NCBI RefSeq assembly: GCF_000282335.1
Contig: NZ_AKJM01000117.1
Coordinates: 62,001 to 126,000 of the forward strand
Direction: 5' to 3'
Length of the DNA: 64,000 nt
Origin: Pseudomonas sp. GM48
Lineage (GTDB): Bacteria; Pseudomonadota; Gammaproteobacteria; Pseudomonadales; Pseudomonadaceae
In this document: positions 25,025 to 32,798 of the stretch, piece by piece
Position numbering within the stretch: the stretch's first letter is position 1
How the letters are laid out: every line of letters starts with the position of its first letter
Translations under genes and position numbers: made by a program
The notes under the pieces: model-generated
What the model saw: the letters and a program-made list of their open reading frames with translations, nothing else
What the model was told of the DNA's origin: nothing
Database searches by the model: none

Positions 25025-25801
25025 ATGAAGAAGTTCCCCCTCATCACCGGTCTGGCCTTGAGCCTGTTGGCGTGCAGTTCTGTGTTCGCCGCCGAGAAAA
25101 CCTTGCGTATCGGCATCGAAGCCGCGTATCCACCGTTCGCTTCGAAAACCGATAAAGGCGAGATCGTCGGTTTCGACTACGACATCGGTAACGCGCTGTG
25201 CGCGCAGATGAAGGCCAAGTGCGTGTGGGTCGAAGGCGAGTTCGACGGTCTGATTCCTTCCCTGAAAGTGAAGAAAATCGACATGGCGCTGTCGTCCATG
25301 ACCATCAATGAAGACCGCAAGAAGTCGGTGGACTTCACCCACAAGTACTATTTCACTTCGTCACGCCTGGTGATGAAGGATGGCGCGGTGGTGGATGACC
25401 AGTACGCCAGCCTCAAGGGCAAGACCATTGGCGTGCAGCGCGCCACCACCACCGACCGTTACGCTACCGAGGTGTTCGAGCCCAAGGGCATCAACGTCAA
25501 GCGCTATAGCAACAACGAAGAAATCTACATGGATCTGGCAGCCGGTCGCCTCGATGCGATTTTTGCCGACACCATTCCGCTCAATGACTTCCTGTCGATG
25601 CCGCGTGGCAAGGGTTACGCCTTTGTCGGGCCGGAGCTGAAAGATCCGAAGTATGTGGGCGAGGGTGCCGGGATTGCCGTGCGCAAGGGCAACACCGAGT
25701 TGGTCAGCGAGCTGAACACGGCCATTGATGGCATTCGCAGCAGTGGCGAGTACCAGAAGATTTCCGAGAAGTACTTCAAGTCGGACATCTACGGCGACTG
25801 A
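25025..25801 (+). CDS. Periplasmic amino-acid-binding protein (lysine/arginine/ornithine type)
   Basis: A 258-residue ABC-transporter substrate-binding protein of the SBP_bac_3 family (ArgT/HisJ-like). Signal peptide about 1-22 (ending SSVFA-AE), then TLRIGIEAAYPPFASK, GFDYDIGNALCAQM, FDGLIPSLKVKKIDMALSSM and a closing SGEYQKISEKYF. A Cys pair (about 53 and 60) fits the disulfide of this family. No permease or ATPase genes are beside it. Its neighbours are the arginine dau genes, which suggests a basic amino acid ligand; in P. aeruginosa a similar orphan binding protein stands by dauBAR (from memory). The ATG at 25025 is chosen because the signal peptide begins there. Confidence 0.9.
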   Translation: MKKFPLITGLALSLLACSSVFAAEKTLRIGIEAAYPPFASKTDKGEIVGFDYDIGNALCAQMKAKCVWVEGEFDGLIPSLKVKKIDMALSSMTINEDRKKSVDFTHKYYFTSSRLVMKDGAVVDDQYASLKGKTIGVQRATTTDRYATEVFEPKGINVKRYSNNEEIYMDLAAGRLDAIFADTIPLNDFLSMPRGKGYAFVGPELKDPKYVGEGAGIAVRKGNTELVSELNTAIDGIRSSGEYQKISEKYFKSDIYGD

Positions 25802-25808
25802 TAGTCCG

Positions 25809-25883
25809 CTTTCGCGAGCAAGCCCGCTCCCACAATGGACCTGTGTTTGCAGATCCAGTGTGGGAGCGGGCTTGCTCGCGAAG
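25809..25883. repeat. REP pair, CCCAC-inside orientation, short spacer
   Basis: CTTTCGCGAGCAAGCCCGC on the left and GCTCGCGAAG at the right edge, with the shortest spacer in the window, about 26 bp. It lies between the binding-protein gene and the convergent dauR gene. Confidence 0.9.
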
Positions 25884-25914
25884 AGGCCAGATCAGACAGC
25901 ACAAGCCTAAGGGC

Positions 25915-26556
25915 CTAGCCCTTCAATTCCTTCAAATGCTTGTACACCGTCGCCCGCCCCATGTTCAGCACATTGGCCACATAGTTCGACGCACTTTTGC
26001 CCTTGAAGGCGCCTTCGGCGTGCAACGCCAGCACCAGCTCACGCTTGTGGTCGCGGGTCAGCAGATTCAGGCTCAACTGACGTTCGCGCAGCCAGGCGTG
26101 GAGGAAGGTGTTGATCCGTTCCTGCCAGTCATCGCGAAACAGTGAGTCCGGTTGCGGGATCAGCTTGGTCGGCGACAGGAACAGATCCAGAGCGGCCTTG
26201 GCATTCTCGAACAGCGAAATATTCAGGTTGATGCACAGCACCGCCAGCGGATGACCCTCGCTGTCGCGTAGCACCGTGCTGAGGCTGCGAATCTTCTGAC
26301 CATCCCAGTTGAGCTTTTCGTACGGTCCGATGTTTCGTTCGCTGACATCGTCGCTGAGCATGTCTTCCAGCGCCGAGTCGTCGCCGATTTCCCGCTTGGA
26401 CAGGTTGTTGGCGATGTAGTCGACCTTTTGCGTGCGCAGGTCGTGCAGCACCACTTCGGCGTGGGGAAAGAACAGCGTGGCGATGGCATCGGCGATCGCC
26501 CGGTAGTTATCCAGCGACGTGGTGTCCGGGGCGGAGTCTTTTTCGGGGGCGTTCAT
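25915..26556 (-). CDS. dauR: YheO/PAS-type HTH regulator of the dau operon
   Basis: A 213-residue transcription regulator. The N-terminal two thirds match the YheO-like PAS domain (YRAIADAIATLFFPHAEVVLHDL, then SLSTVLRDSEGHPLAVLCINL), and the C-terminal part is the HTH_22-type helix-turn-helix (ASNYVANVLNMGRATVYKHLKELKG). It lies 90 bases downstream of dauA on the same strand, as in P. aeruginosa where DauR represses dauBA and is released by arginine. The gene name rests on this context. Confidence 0.87.
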   Translation of the reverse strand: MNAPEKDSAPDTTSLDNYRAIADAIATLFFPHAEVVLHDLRTQKVDYIANNLSKREIGDDSALEDMLSDDVSERNIGPYEKLNWDGQKIRSLSTVLRDSEGHPLAVLCINLNISLFENAKAALDLFLSPTKLIPQPDSLFRDDWQERINTFLHAWLRERQLSLNLLTRDHKRELVLALHAEGAFKGKSASNYVANVLNMGRATVYKHLKELKG

Positions 26557-26646
26557 ACAGTGGAACTCCAGGCAGCGTCAGCGCCCCATCAAAGGGACGC
26601 TGAAAGTGTGCCGTAATCGTGGGGGCACGTCACCTGAGGATCAGGA

Positions 26647-27774
26647 TCAGCCGAGGCGGGCGGGGGAGAGCATTTCGGCACTCAGGCCGAAGCGGCCGAG
26701 CGACTCGGGCAACGCTGCGCCACGTACCAGTGCCGCGCTGGCCTGGCCCATGGCGGGCGAGGTCTGGATGCCATAACCGCCTTGTGCCGCGACCCAGAAC
26801 AGCCCCGGCACCTGTGGATCGAAGCCGGACAGCAAGTCGCCGTCGCTGACGAAGCTGCGCAGGCCGGCCCAGGTCCGGGTCGGGCGGCGAATGCTCAGGG
26901 TGGTGGCTTCTTCGATCTGGTAGATGCCCATGGCAATGTCCAGTTCTTCGGGCTGCACGTCGTGAGGTTCCACCGGGTCGGCGTTGGCCGGCGAGCCGAG
27001 GAACATCCCGGCGTCGGGTTTCATGTAGAAGGATTCGTCGAGGCTGACCAGCATCGGCCAATGGTGGATGTCCACGCCTTCGGGGCCGGCGAAGATGAAC
27101 GCGGCACGGCGTTTTGGTTGCAGGCCCAGTGGCTTCGCGCCGGCCAGTTCGCCGATCTTGTCGGCCCAGGCACCGGCGGCGTTGATGATGATCGGTGCGC
27201 TGAACGTCTGGCTGCTGGTCTGGACGTGCCATGTACCTTGGTCATCGCGGCTCAGGCTGACCACTTCGCTGTCGGTGTGTACTTCGCCCTGATTGCGGCG
27301 GATACCGCGTAAATAGCCCTGGTGCAGGGCATCGGTGTCGATGTCGCTGGCGGTCGGATCGTAGATGGCGCCGTGGACTTTTTCCCGGCGCAGGATTGGC
27401 ACCCGCTTGCAGGCCTCGTCGGTGCTGAGTAATTGCATCTCCGGCACCGTGGTTTTGGCGCTCTGATATTGCCTGTTCAATTCGTCCGGGTCACCGGTGA
27501 AATCCACAGTCATTTCGCCGCGCGGGGTCAGCAATGGGTGTTCGCAGAAGCCGCTGGGCGGGTTGTCGAAAAAGTCCCGGCTGGCCAGGGTCAATGCCCG
27601 CACTTGCGGGGTACCGTAGGCTGCGGTGTACAGCGCGGCCGAACGACCGGTGGAGTGATAGGCTGGATGGGATTCGCGTTCGAGCACGATCACGCGGCCA
27701 TGCTGCGACAACCAGAAACCGGTGGAAGCGCCGGCAATCCCGCCGCCGATGATGATGAAATCTGCCTGGCTCAT
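26647..27774 (-). CDS. dauA: FAD-dependent D-arginine dehydrogenase
   Basis: A 375-residue flavin oxidase of the DAO family that oxidatively deaminates D-arginine and other basic D-amino acids to keto acids. The N-terminal FAD-binding GGGIAGASTGFWLS is clear, followed by the active-site loop containing Tyr53 (YTAAYGTPQ), and QPKRRAAFIF, MLVSLDESFYMKPDAG and VAAQGGYGIQT later. Strong resemblance by memory to the P. aeruginosa enzyme. One difference: the position I align with its His48 is Leu48 here. Together with dauB it converts D- to L-arginine in two steps. Confidence 0.93.
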   Translation of the reverse strand: MSQADFIIIGGGIAGASTGFWLSQHGRVIVLERESHPAYHSTGRSAALYTAAYGTPQVRALTLASRDFFDNPPSGFCEHPLLTPRGEMTVDFTGDPDELNRQYQSAKTTVPEMQLLSTDEACKRVPILRREKVHGAIYDPTASDIDTDALHQGYLRGIRRNQGEVHTDSEVVSLSRDDQGTWHVQTSSQTFSAPIIINAAGAWADKIGELAGAKPLGLQPKRRAAFIFAGPEGVDIHHWPMLVSLDESFYMKPDAGMFLGSPANADPVEPHDVQPEELDIAMGIYQIEEATTLSIRRPTRTWAGLRSFVSDGDLLSGFDPQVPGLFWVAAQGGYGIQTSPAMGQASAALVRGAALPESLGRFGLSAEMLSPARLG

Positions 27775-27818
27775 GAACGTCTCCTGTGAAGCGCGATGCT
27801 GAAATTGTAGTAATCCCC

Positions 27819-27909
27819 TGTGGGAGCGGGCTTGCTCGCGAAAGCAGTGTGGCAGTCAACATCTCAGGTGAATGTCAGACCCTATTCGCGAGCAAGCCCG
27901 CTCCCACAG
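27819..27909. repeat. REP pair between dauB and dauA
   Basis: Inverted copies with GTGGGAG ends outward, spacer GTGTGGCAGTCAACATCTCA then GGTGAATGTCAGAC. The pair lies within the presumed dauB-dauA transcript. Confidence 0.9.
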
Positions 27910-27920
27910 GTTTTGTGGTG

Positions 27921-28865
27921 TCAGTGCGATAGGTGGTAGATGGCATTGGCCAGCGCAATGTCTTCCAGGCCCAGGCCGATGGAGCGGAAAAACACGTGGC
28001 GATCGTAATCCGGGCGCTGGACTTTTTCGCTGAGCAGGTCCGGCAGGTCGCCGACAATCGCGCTCCTGTCCCAACCGTGCTGCTCGGCGGCGATCAGCAT
28101 TTCACCGGCCGAGCCCGGGGTGGTCAGGCGATAGTCGCAGAACACCTGCATGTCGTTGAGGCACTGCGGCGGCACTTCGTGGGCGCGCGGCGCGTTGGTG
28201 CTGATGGAGGTGATCAGCGCCGGTTTGCGCAAGCTCGACGGATCGATCACCGGACCGGCGGATGAGGTGCAGAGCATGATCACCTCGGCGTCCTGCACGG
28301 CGGCTTCGCGACTGTCGACGATGTTCAGGCGTGGCTCGATGTTTTTCAGCAGGCTCACGGTCTCGGCATCTTCGCTCAGGCTCGGCGAGTACAGGTTGAT
28401 GCTCTGCCAGTCGCGCAGGCCTTTCACGTAATGCAGGTGCGCCTGGGCCACTTTACCGCTGCCGATGATGGCCAGGCGATTGGCCTTGAGCGGCGCGAGG
28501 GCATCGACGGCCACAGCCGTGGTCGCAGCGGTGCGTGCCGTGGTCAATTCGCCTGCATCGCACAGCAACAGTGGCTGGCCGGTTTGCATCGACATCAACA
28601 GTGTCCACGCCGTCACCAGCGGTCCCTGTTCTCGGACGATGTACGGCGACGTCTTGATCCCGTATACGCCGTCTTCAGCCAGCACGCCCAGGTAGTTGAT
28701 GAAGTCGCCGGCGCCCTGGGGAAATTCAACCAGTTGTTGTGCCGGTTGCACGGCTTGCCCGGCCGCCAGGTCACGAAACATTTTGCGCAGGATCTGCGGC
28801 ACGTCGACCTGCGCCAGTAGCTCGCGAGCCTGGGCTTGGGTGATCACTTGGGGCGTACTGGACAT
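27921..28865 (-). CDS. dauB: L-arginine dehydrogenase (ornithine cyclodeaminase/mu-crystallin family)
   Basis: A 314-residue NAD(P)H-dependent enzyme. The Rossmann motif IIGSGKVAQAHLHYV (about 133-147) and the preceding TTARTAATTAVAVDALAP are typical of the ornithine cyclodeaminase/mu-crystallin family. In the dau pathway DauB reductively aminates the 2-ketoarginine made by DauA to L-arginine. Closely related family members are often called delta-1-pyrroline-2-carboxylate reductase; the dauA and dauR neighbours support the DauB call. The gene begins 70-odd bases after a promoter with a dyad. Confidence 0.9.
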   Translation of the reverse strand: MSSTPQVITQAQARELLAQVDVPQILRKMFRDLAAGQAVQPAQQLVEFPQGAGDFINYLGVLAEDGVYGIKTSPYIVREQGPLVTAWTLLMSMQTGQPLLLCDAGELTTARTAATTAVAVDALAPLKANRLAIIGSGKVAQAHLHYVKGLRDWQSINLYSPSLSEDAETVSLLKNIEPRLNIVDSREAAVQDAEVIMLCTSSAGPVIDPSSLRKPALITSISTNAPRAHEVPPQCLNDMQVFCDYRLTTPGSAGEMLIAAEQHGWDRSAIVGDLPDLLSEKVQRPDYDRHVFFRSIGLGLEDIALANAIYHLSH

Positions 28866-28888
28866 GGTCGGCTCCGGAGCTGGAAGTA

Positions 28889-28929
28889 AACTAATTTGTC
28901 TATTATGGACTTTTAGTTGTATCTAACAA
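28889..28929 (-). promoter_or_regulatory. Promoter and operator candidate of dauBAR
   Basis: On the minus strand TTGTTA and CATAAT are 16 bases apart, a fair sigma-70 promoter. An imperfect dyad overlaps it (arms near AACTAAAAGTC and GACAAATTAGTT on the transcribed strand), a plausible DauR site. Box matches are direct, function is inference. Confidence 0.5.
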
Positions 28930-28938
28930 TATCCGGGC

Positions 28939-28972
28939 GAAAAAAAAGCGCAGTCCGTTTCCGGCTGCGCTT
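28939..28972 (-). terminator. Rho-independent terminator of rhlB
   Basis: AAGCGCAG and CTGCGCTT form an 8-bp stem downstream of rhlB on the minus strand, followed by a run of T. It separates rhlB from dauB. Confidence 0.9.
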
Positions 28973-28988
28973 CCTCTTGCTACGTCAC

Positions 28989-30479
28989 TCAGTGCGGACG
29001 CTTGCGCTCCACCGCCCGCAACAGATGCGTCGGTGGTGTTTCACAGCTGATCTTGCGCCCCAGTTTTTCCTCGATGGACGGTAACTGGTAGGAGTCGTCT
29101 TCACCGGCAAAGCTGATGGACACACCGTCGGCGCCAGCACGACCGGTACGCCCGATGCGGTGCACGTAGTCGTCCGGCACTTCCGGCAGGGTGAAGTTGA
29201 TCACGTGGCTGATGCCGTCGATGTGGATGCCGCGACCGGCCACGTCGGTGGCGACCAGTACGCGGATCTTGCCTTCGCGGAAACCTTCCAGGGTCTTGAT
29301 GCGCTTGTGCTGCGGCACGTCGCCGGACAGTTGCGCGGCATTGATGCCGTCGCGCACCAGGCGTTCTTCGATGCGCCGTACTTCATCCTTGCGGTTGGCG
29401 AAGACAATCACCCGCTCCCAACCATTGTCGTTGACCAGGTTGTAGAGCAGTTTGTACTTGTCGGCACCGGCCACGGCGTAGATGTGCTGTTCGACGTTTT
29501 CGTTGGCCACGTTCTGCGACTCGATCTCGACGATCGACGGGTCGGTGGTCCATTGCTTGGCCAGGTTCATCACGTCTTCGGTGAAGGTCGCCGAGAACAG
29601 CAGCGTCTGACGCTCGGCCTTCGGCGGCGTCTGGCGAATGATCTGGCGCACTTGCGGGATGAAGCCCATGTCGAGCATGCGGTCGGCTTCGTCCAGCACC
29701 ATCACTTCGACCATGTCCAGATGCACGTCGCCGCGCTGGTTGAAGTCCAGCAGGCGGCCCGGCGTGGCCACGAGGATGTCGCAGTGGCGGGCTTCGAGGT
29801 GCTTGAGTTGCTTGTCGAAGTCCATGCCGCCGACGAACGTCATGACGTTGAGGCCGGTGTACTTGGTCAGGTCGGCAGCGTCCTTGGCGATCTGCACCAC
29901 CAGTTCGCGGGTCGGCGCGATGATCAGCGCCCGTGGCTCACCCATGTAGCGCTCTTTCGGCGGCGGGGTTTGCAGCAATTGGGTGATGATCGAGATCAGG
30001 AACGCAGCGGTCTTGCCGGTACCGGTCTGGGCGCGGCCGATGGCGTCTTTGCCCGCGAGGGTGAAGCCCAGCACCTGGGCCTGGATCGGCGTGCAATACG
30101 GGAAGCCCAGGTCCTGGATGGCGTGCATCAGTTCAGGGGCGAGTTTGAAATCGTGGAAGCGGGTTTTGCCTTCCTGGGGTTCGACGACGAAGTCTTCGAG
30201 TTTCCACGGGATGACCGGCGCTTTGGGCTTGGGTTCGCGACGCGGTTTGGCGGGTTTCGGCGTTTCGCTGAGTGGCTGCTCCGGGGCTGTTACTTCCGCA
30301 GGCTGGGCAGCTTTTGCGGTCTTCGGCTCATGCTTGGGTGCAGCAGCGGGGGCGGCCCGTTCAGGCTGATTACCGTCGGTGCGGTGGCCGGGAGCGTGAG
30401 ACGCAGGGCTGGGAACTGGCGCGAGTTGCTCAGTCTCGCTTTTACCGAACATTTTCTTGAGTGCTTTGAGCACGGTCAT
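28989..30479 (-). CDS. rhlB: DEAD-box ATP-dependent RNA helicase RhlB-like
   Basis: A 496-residue DEAD-box RNA helicase. After a Pro/Ala/Lys-rich low-complexity N-terminus of about 100 residues come TPIQAQVL (Q motif), AQTGTGKT (motif I), PTRELVVQ, VLDEADRML (motif II), FSATF (motif III) and HRIGRTGRAG (motif VI). RhlB-type enzymes support RNA unwinding, often with the degradosome; whether this one binds RNase E cannot be read here. The gene stands next to dauB, an order shared with P. aeruginosa as I recall. Confidence 0.9.
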   Translation of the reverse strand: MTVLKALKKMFGKSETEQLAPVPSPASHAPGHRTDGNQPERAAPAAAPKHEPKTAKAAQPAEVTAPEQPLSETPKPAKPRREPKPKAPVIPWKLEDFVVEPQEGKTRFHDFKLAPELMHAIQDLGFPYCTPIQAQVLGFTLAGKDAIGRAQTGTGKTAAFLISIITQLLQTPPPKERYMGEPRALIIAPTRELVVQIAKDAADLTKYTGLNVMTFVGGMDFDKQLKHLEARHCDILVATPGRLLDFNQRGDVHLDMVEVMVLDEADRMLDMGFIPQVRQIIRQTPPKAERQTLLFSATFTEDVMNLAKQWTTDPSIVEIESQNVANENVEQHIYAVAGADKYKLLYNLVNDNGWERVIVFANRKDEVRRIEERLVRDGINAAQLSGDVPQHKRIKTLEGFREGKIRVLVATDVAGRGIHIDGISHVINFTLPEVPDDYVHRIGRTGRAGADGVSISFAGEDDSYQLPSIEEKLGRKISCETPPTHLLRAVERKRPH

Positions 30480-30577
30480 CTCATCAATTGGTTAAGGAAT
30501 GTACGCCGGCCAGTGTAATGCAAGAATCAGGCGCGGCGTAGTGGGATGGATCAAAGGGCGCTTTTAAACAGGAATGC

Positions 30578-31234
30578 TTAACGCAAACGCTCGGCGAGCC
30601 ATGTGCCGATGTCGCGAATTTCTTCGGGTAACACTTCGTGGCCCATTGGGTATTCCTGCCATGTCACGGTGACACCACGCTGCTTCAAATGCTCGTAGGC
30701 GCTGCGTCCCATCGAGTTTTGCACCACATCGTCGTATTGGCCGTGCATCGACAGTACGGGAATGCGCTGCTGGCTGGCGGACAGTTCCAGTTCATTGCTG
30801 AAGGTTGGTGCATAAGTAGAAAGGGCAATGATGCCACCCAGTGGTCCCTGCCATTTCAGAAATGCGGTGTGGAATACCACGGCACCGCCCTGGGAAAAAC
30901 CTGCCAGAAAGATCCGCGAGGCGTCTATTCCGCTGGCGCGCTGCGTCTCAAGCAGTTCGATAATCCAGTTGGCCGACTCTTCGAGTTGTTCGCGATTGAT
31001 CGCGCGTGCCGGGCTCATGGCCAATATGTCGTACCAGCTCGGCATCTCGTAACCGCCATTGATGGTCACGGCGCGGCTCGGTGCCTGGGGCAAAACGAAG
31101 CGGGTGCTCAGCAGGCTTTCCTGTAGCGCTTCGGCCACCGGCAGGAAGTCATAGCGGTCGGCGCCCAGGCCATGCAGCCAAATGACGCAGGCGTCTGCGG
31201 TCTTGACGGGTTCAAGAATCAAGGGGTTGGTCAT
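30578..31234 (-). CDS. estB: Carboxylesterase (EstB-like alpha/beta hydrolase)
   Basis: A 218-residue serine hydrolase of the phospholipase/carboxylesterase (APT1-like) family. The catalytic triad can be read: Ser114 in AGFSQGG, Asp168 in GQYDDVV and His199 in MGHEV, matching residue for residue the numbering remembered for the P. fluorescens esterase EstB. The oxyanion region WLHGLGADRYDF is near the N-terminus. Cytoplasmic, no signal peptide. It lies 98 bases upstream of rhlB and divergent from the aap operon. Confidence 0.9.
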   Translation of the reverse strand: MTNPLILEPVKTADACVIWLHGLGADRYDFLPVAEALQESLLSTRFVLPQAPSRAVTINGGYEMPSWYDILAMSPARAINREQLEESANWIIELLETQRASGIDASRIFLAGFSQGGAVVFHTAFLKWQGPLGGIIALSTYAPTFSNELELSASQQRIPVLSMHGQYDDVVQNSMGRSAYEHLKQRGVTVTWQEYPMGHEVLPEEIRDIGTWLAERLR

Positions 31235-31318
31235 GGCTGCTCCAATGTTGTGCGCGCGCGCTCATTAAGTGCGTGATCCAAGTGCGCGTCTGGTTGATCC
31301 GTTAAGAAGATGTCGCAA

Positions 31319-31385
31319 GGGTACAAGTTTTGCTATTGACCTGCTGCTGAACCGCTTTAGTAGGCGGTGTGGTACGAGCTTTGCT
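31319..31385 (+). promoter_or_regulatory. Two tandem sigma-54 (-24/-12) promoter elements before aapJ
   Basis: GGGTACAAGTTTTGCT (31319-31334) and TGGTACGAGCTTTGCT (31370-31385) both fit the TGGCAC-N5-TTGCW consensus, each with the GG and GC at the strict ten-base spacing. They are 51 bases apart. The second is followed by a leader of about 305 nt to aapJ. An inverted repeat ACCGC/GCGGT (31351-31368) lies just before the second. The remaining sequence of the 467-base gap to estB shows no gene. Confidence 0.6.
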
Positions 31386-31701
31386 ATGGGGAAACGGTGC
31401 AACCCATCTCGCGCCCGGCGGTAACACTATCAGTGTACTGCCGACTGTGGGATAGCAATGAATCCGGTGATGGATGTTCGCCAATGGCCGCTACGGGGCT
31501 TAGCGAACGTGAAAGGGCTACAGCCCGTTCGGCCGACTGGTGAGAGTGAGTTTTCCATGACGTGGATTTTCTCCTACTAGACTCAAAGCTAACGTCTTAC
31601 GTCGGTTGACCCCAAAACAAGCCAACAAGGGTCAACTACGCCTCAAAAGGGTGCGACAGGACTCACGCTCCGACACAACAAGAGCAAAACTGGAGGTTTG
31701 A

Positions 31702-32733
31702 ATGAAGATGTTGAAATCCACCCTGGCTATCGTGACTGCAGCCGCGGTACTCGGTGTCAGCGGGTTTGCCCAGGCGGGCGCAACCCTGGATGCAGTGATG
31801 AAGAAAGGTTTCGTGCAGTGTGGCGTCAGCGATGGCCTGCCAGGCTTCTCGGTTCCGGATTCCACCGGCAAAATCGTAGGTATCGATGCTGACTACTGCC
31901 GTGCAGTAGCGGCTGCCGTCTTCGGCGACGCGACCAAGGTCAAGTTCAGCCAGTTGAACGCCAAGGAGCGCTTCACCGCGCTGCAATCCGGCGAAATCGA
32001 CATTCTGTCGCGCAACACCACCATGACCAGCTCCCGTGATGCGGGCATGGGCCTGAAATTTCCTGGCTTCATCACTTACTACGACGGCATCGGCTTCCTG
32101 GTAAACAACAAGCTGGGCGTGAAAAGCGCTAAAGAGCTGGACGGCGCGACCATCTGCATCCAGGCCGGTACCACCACCGAACTGAACGTTTCCGACTACT
32201 TCCGCGGCAACGGCCTGAAGTACACCCCGATCACGTTCGACACCTCCGACGAGAGCGCCAAGTCGCTGGAATCCGGTCGTTGCGACGTGCTGACCTCCGA
32301 CAAATCCCAGCTGTTCGCCCAGCGCAGCAAGCTGGCTTCGCCGAAGGACTACGTGGTTCTGCCGGAAACCATTTCCAAGGAGCCTCTGGGCCCGGTCGTG
32401 CGTAATGGTGACGACGAGTGGCTGGCTATCGTGCGCTGGACTGGCTACGCCATGCTCAACGCTGAAGAAGCCGGCATCACTTCGAAGAACGTAGAAGCCG
32501 AAGCCAAGGGCACCAAGAACCCAGACGTTGCCCGTCTGCTCGGCACCGACGGTGAATACGGCAAAGACCTGAAAGTGAAGAAAGACTGGGTCGTGCAGAT
32601 CGTCAAACAAGTCGGCAACTACGGCGAAGTGTTCGAGAAAAACCTCGGCAAGAGCACTCCGCTGGAAATCGACCGCGGGCTGAACGCTCTGTGGAACGCT
32701 GGCGGCATTCAATACGCACCACCAGTGCGCTGA
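31702..32733 (+). CDS. aapJ: General L-amino-acid ABC transporter periplasmic binding protein AapJ
   Basis: A 343-residue periplasmic protein with signal peptide (about 1-26, GFAQA-GA), beginning ATLDAVMKKGFVQCGVSDG and containing AGTTTELNVSDYFR and SDKSQLFAQRSKL, features of AapJ. It binds many L-amino acids and hands them to AapQM. SD GGAGG stands seven bases before the ATG. It is the first gene of aapJQMP and is separated from aapQ by a stem-loop. Confidence 0.94.
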   Translation: MKMLKSTLAIVTAAAVLGVSGFAQAGATLDAVMKKGFVQCGVSDGLPGFSVPDSTGKIVGIDADYCRAVAAAVFGDATKVKFSQLNAKERFTALQSGEIDILSRNTTMTSSRDAGMGLKFPGFITYYDGIGFLVNNKLGVKSAKELDGATICIQAGTTTELNVSDYFRGNGLKYTPITFDTSDESAKSLESGRCDVLTSDKSQLFAQRSKLASPKDYVVLPETISKEPLGPVVRNGDDEWLAIVRWTGYAMLNAEEAGITSKNVEAEAKGTKNPDVARLLGTDGEYGKDLKVKKDWVVQIVKQVGNYGEVFEKNLGKSTPLEIDRGLNALWNAGGIQYAPPVR

Positions 32734-32740
32734 TGGTTCT

Positions 32741-32769
32741 ATCACCCGGTGGGCCAACCACCGGGTGAT
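32741..32769 (+). terminator. Intra-operon stem-loop between aapJ and aapQ
   Basis: A perfect 12-bp stem (ATCACCCGGTGG with CCACCGGGTGAT) with a five-base loop and no strong U tract. Such structures usually keep binding-protein mRNA in excess by blocking 3' decay or partial termination. Confidence 0.75.
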
Positions 32770-32798
32770 GTTCTGTTCCATTATTTCCGGGGCACTTC

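Noticed and set aside
31480..31560. A small RNA gene in the estB-aapJ gap
   Set aside because: A GGGCT/AGCCC stem is present, but no terminator T run or second promoter supports a separate RNA.
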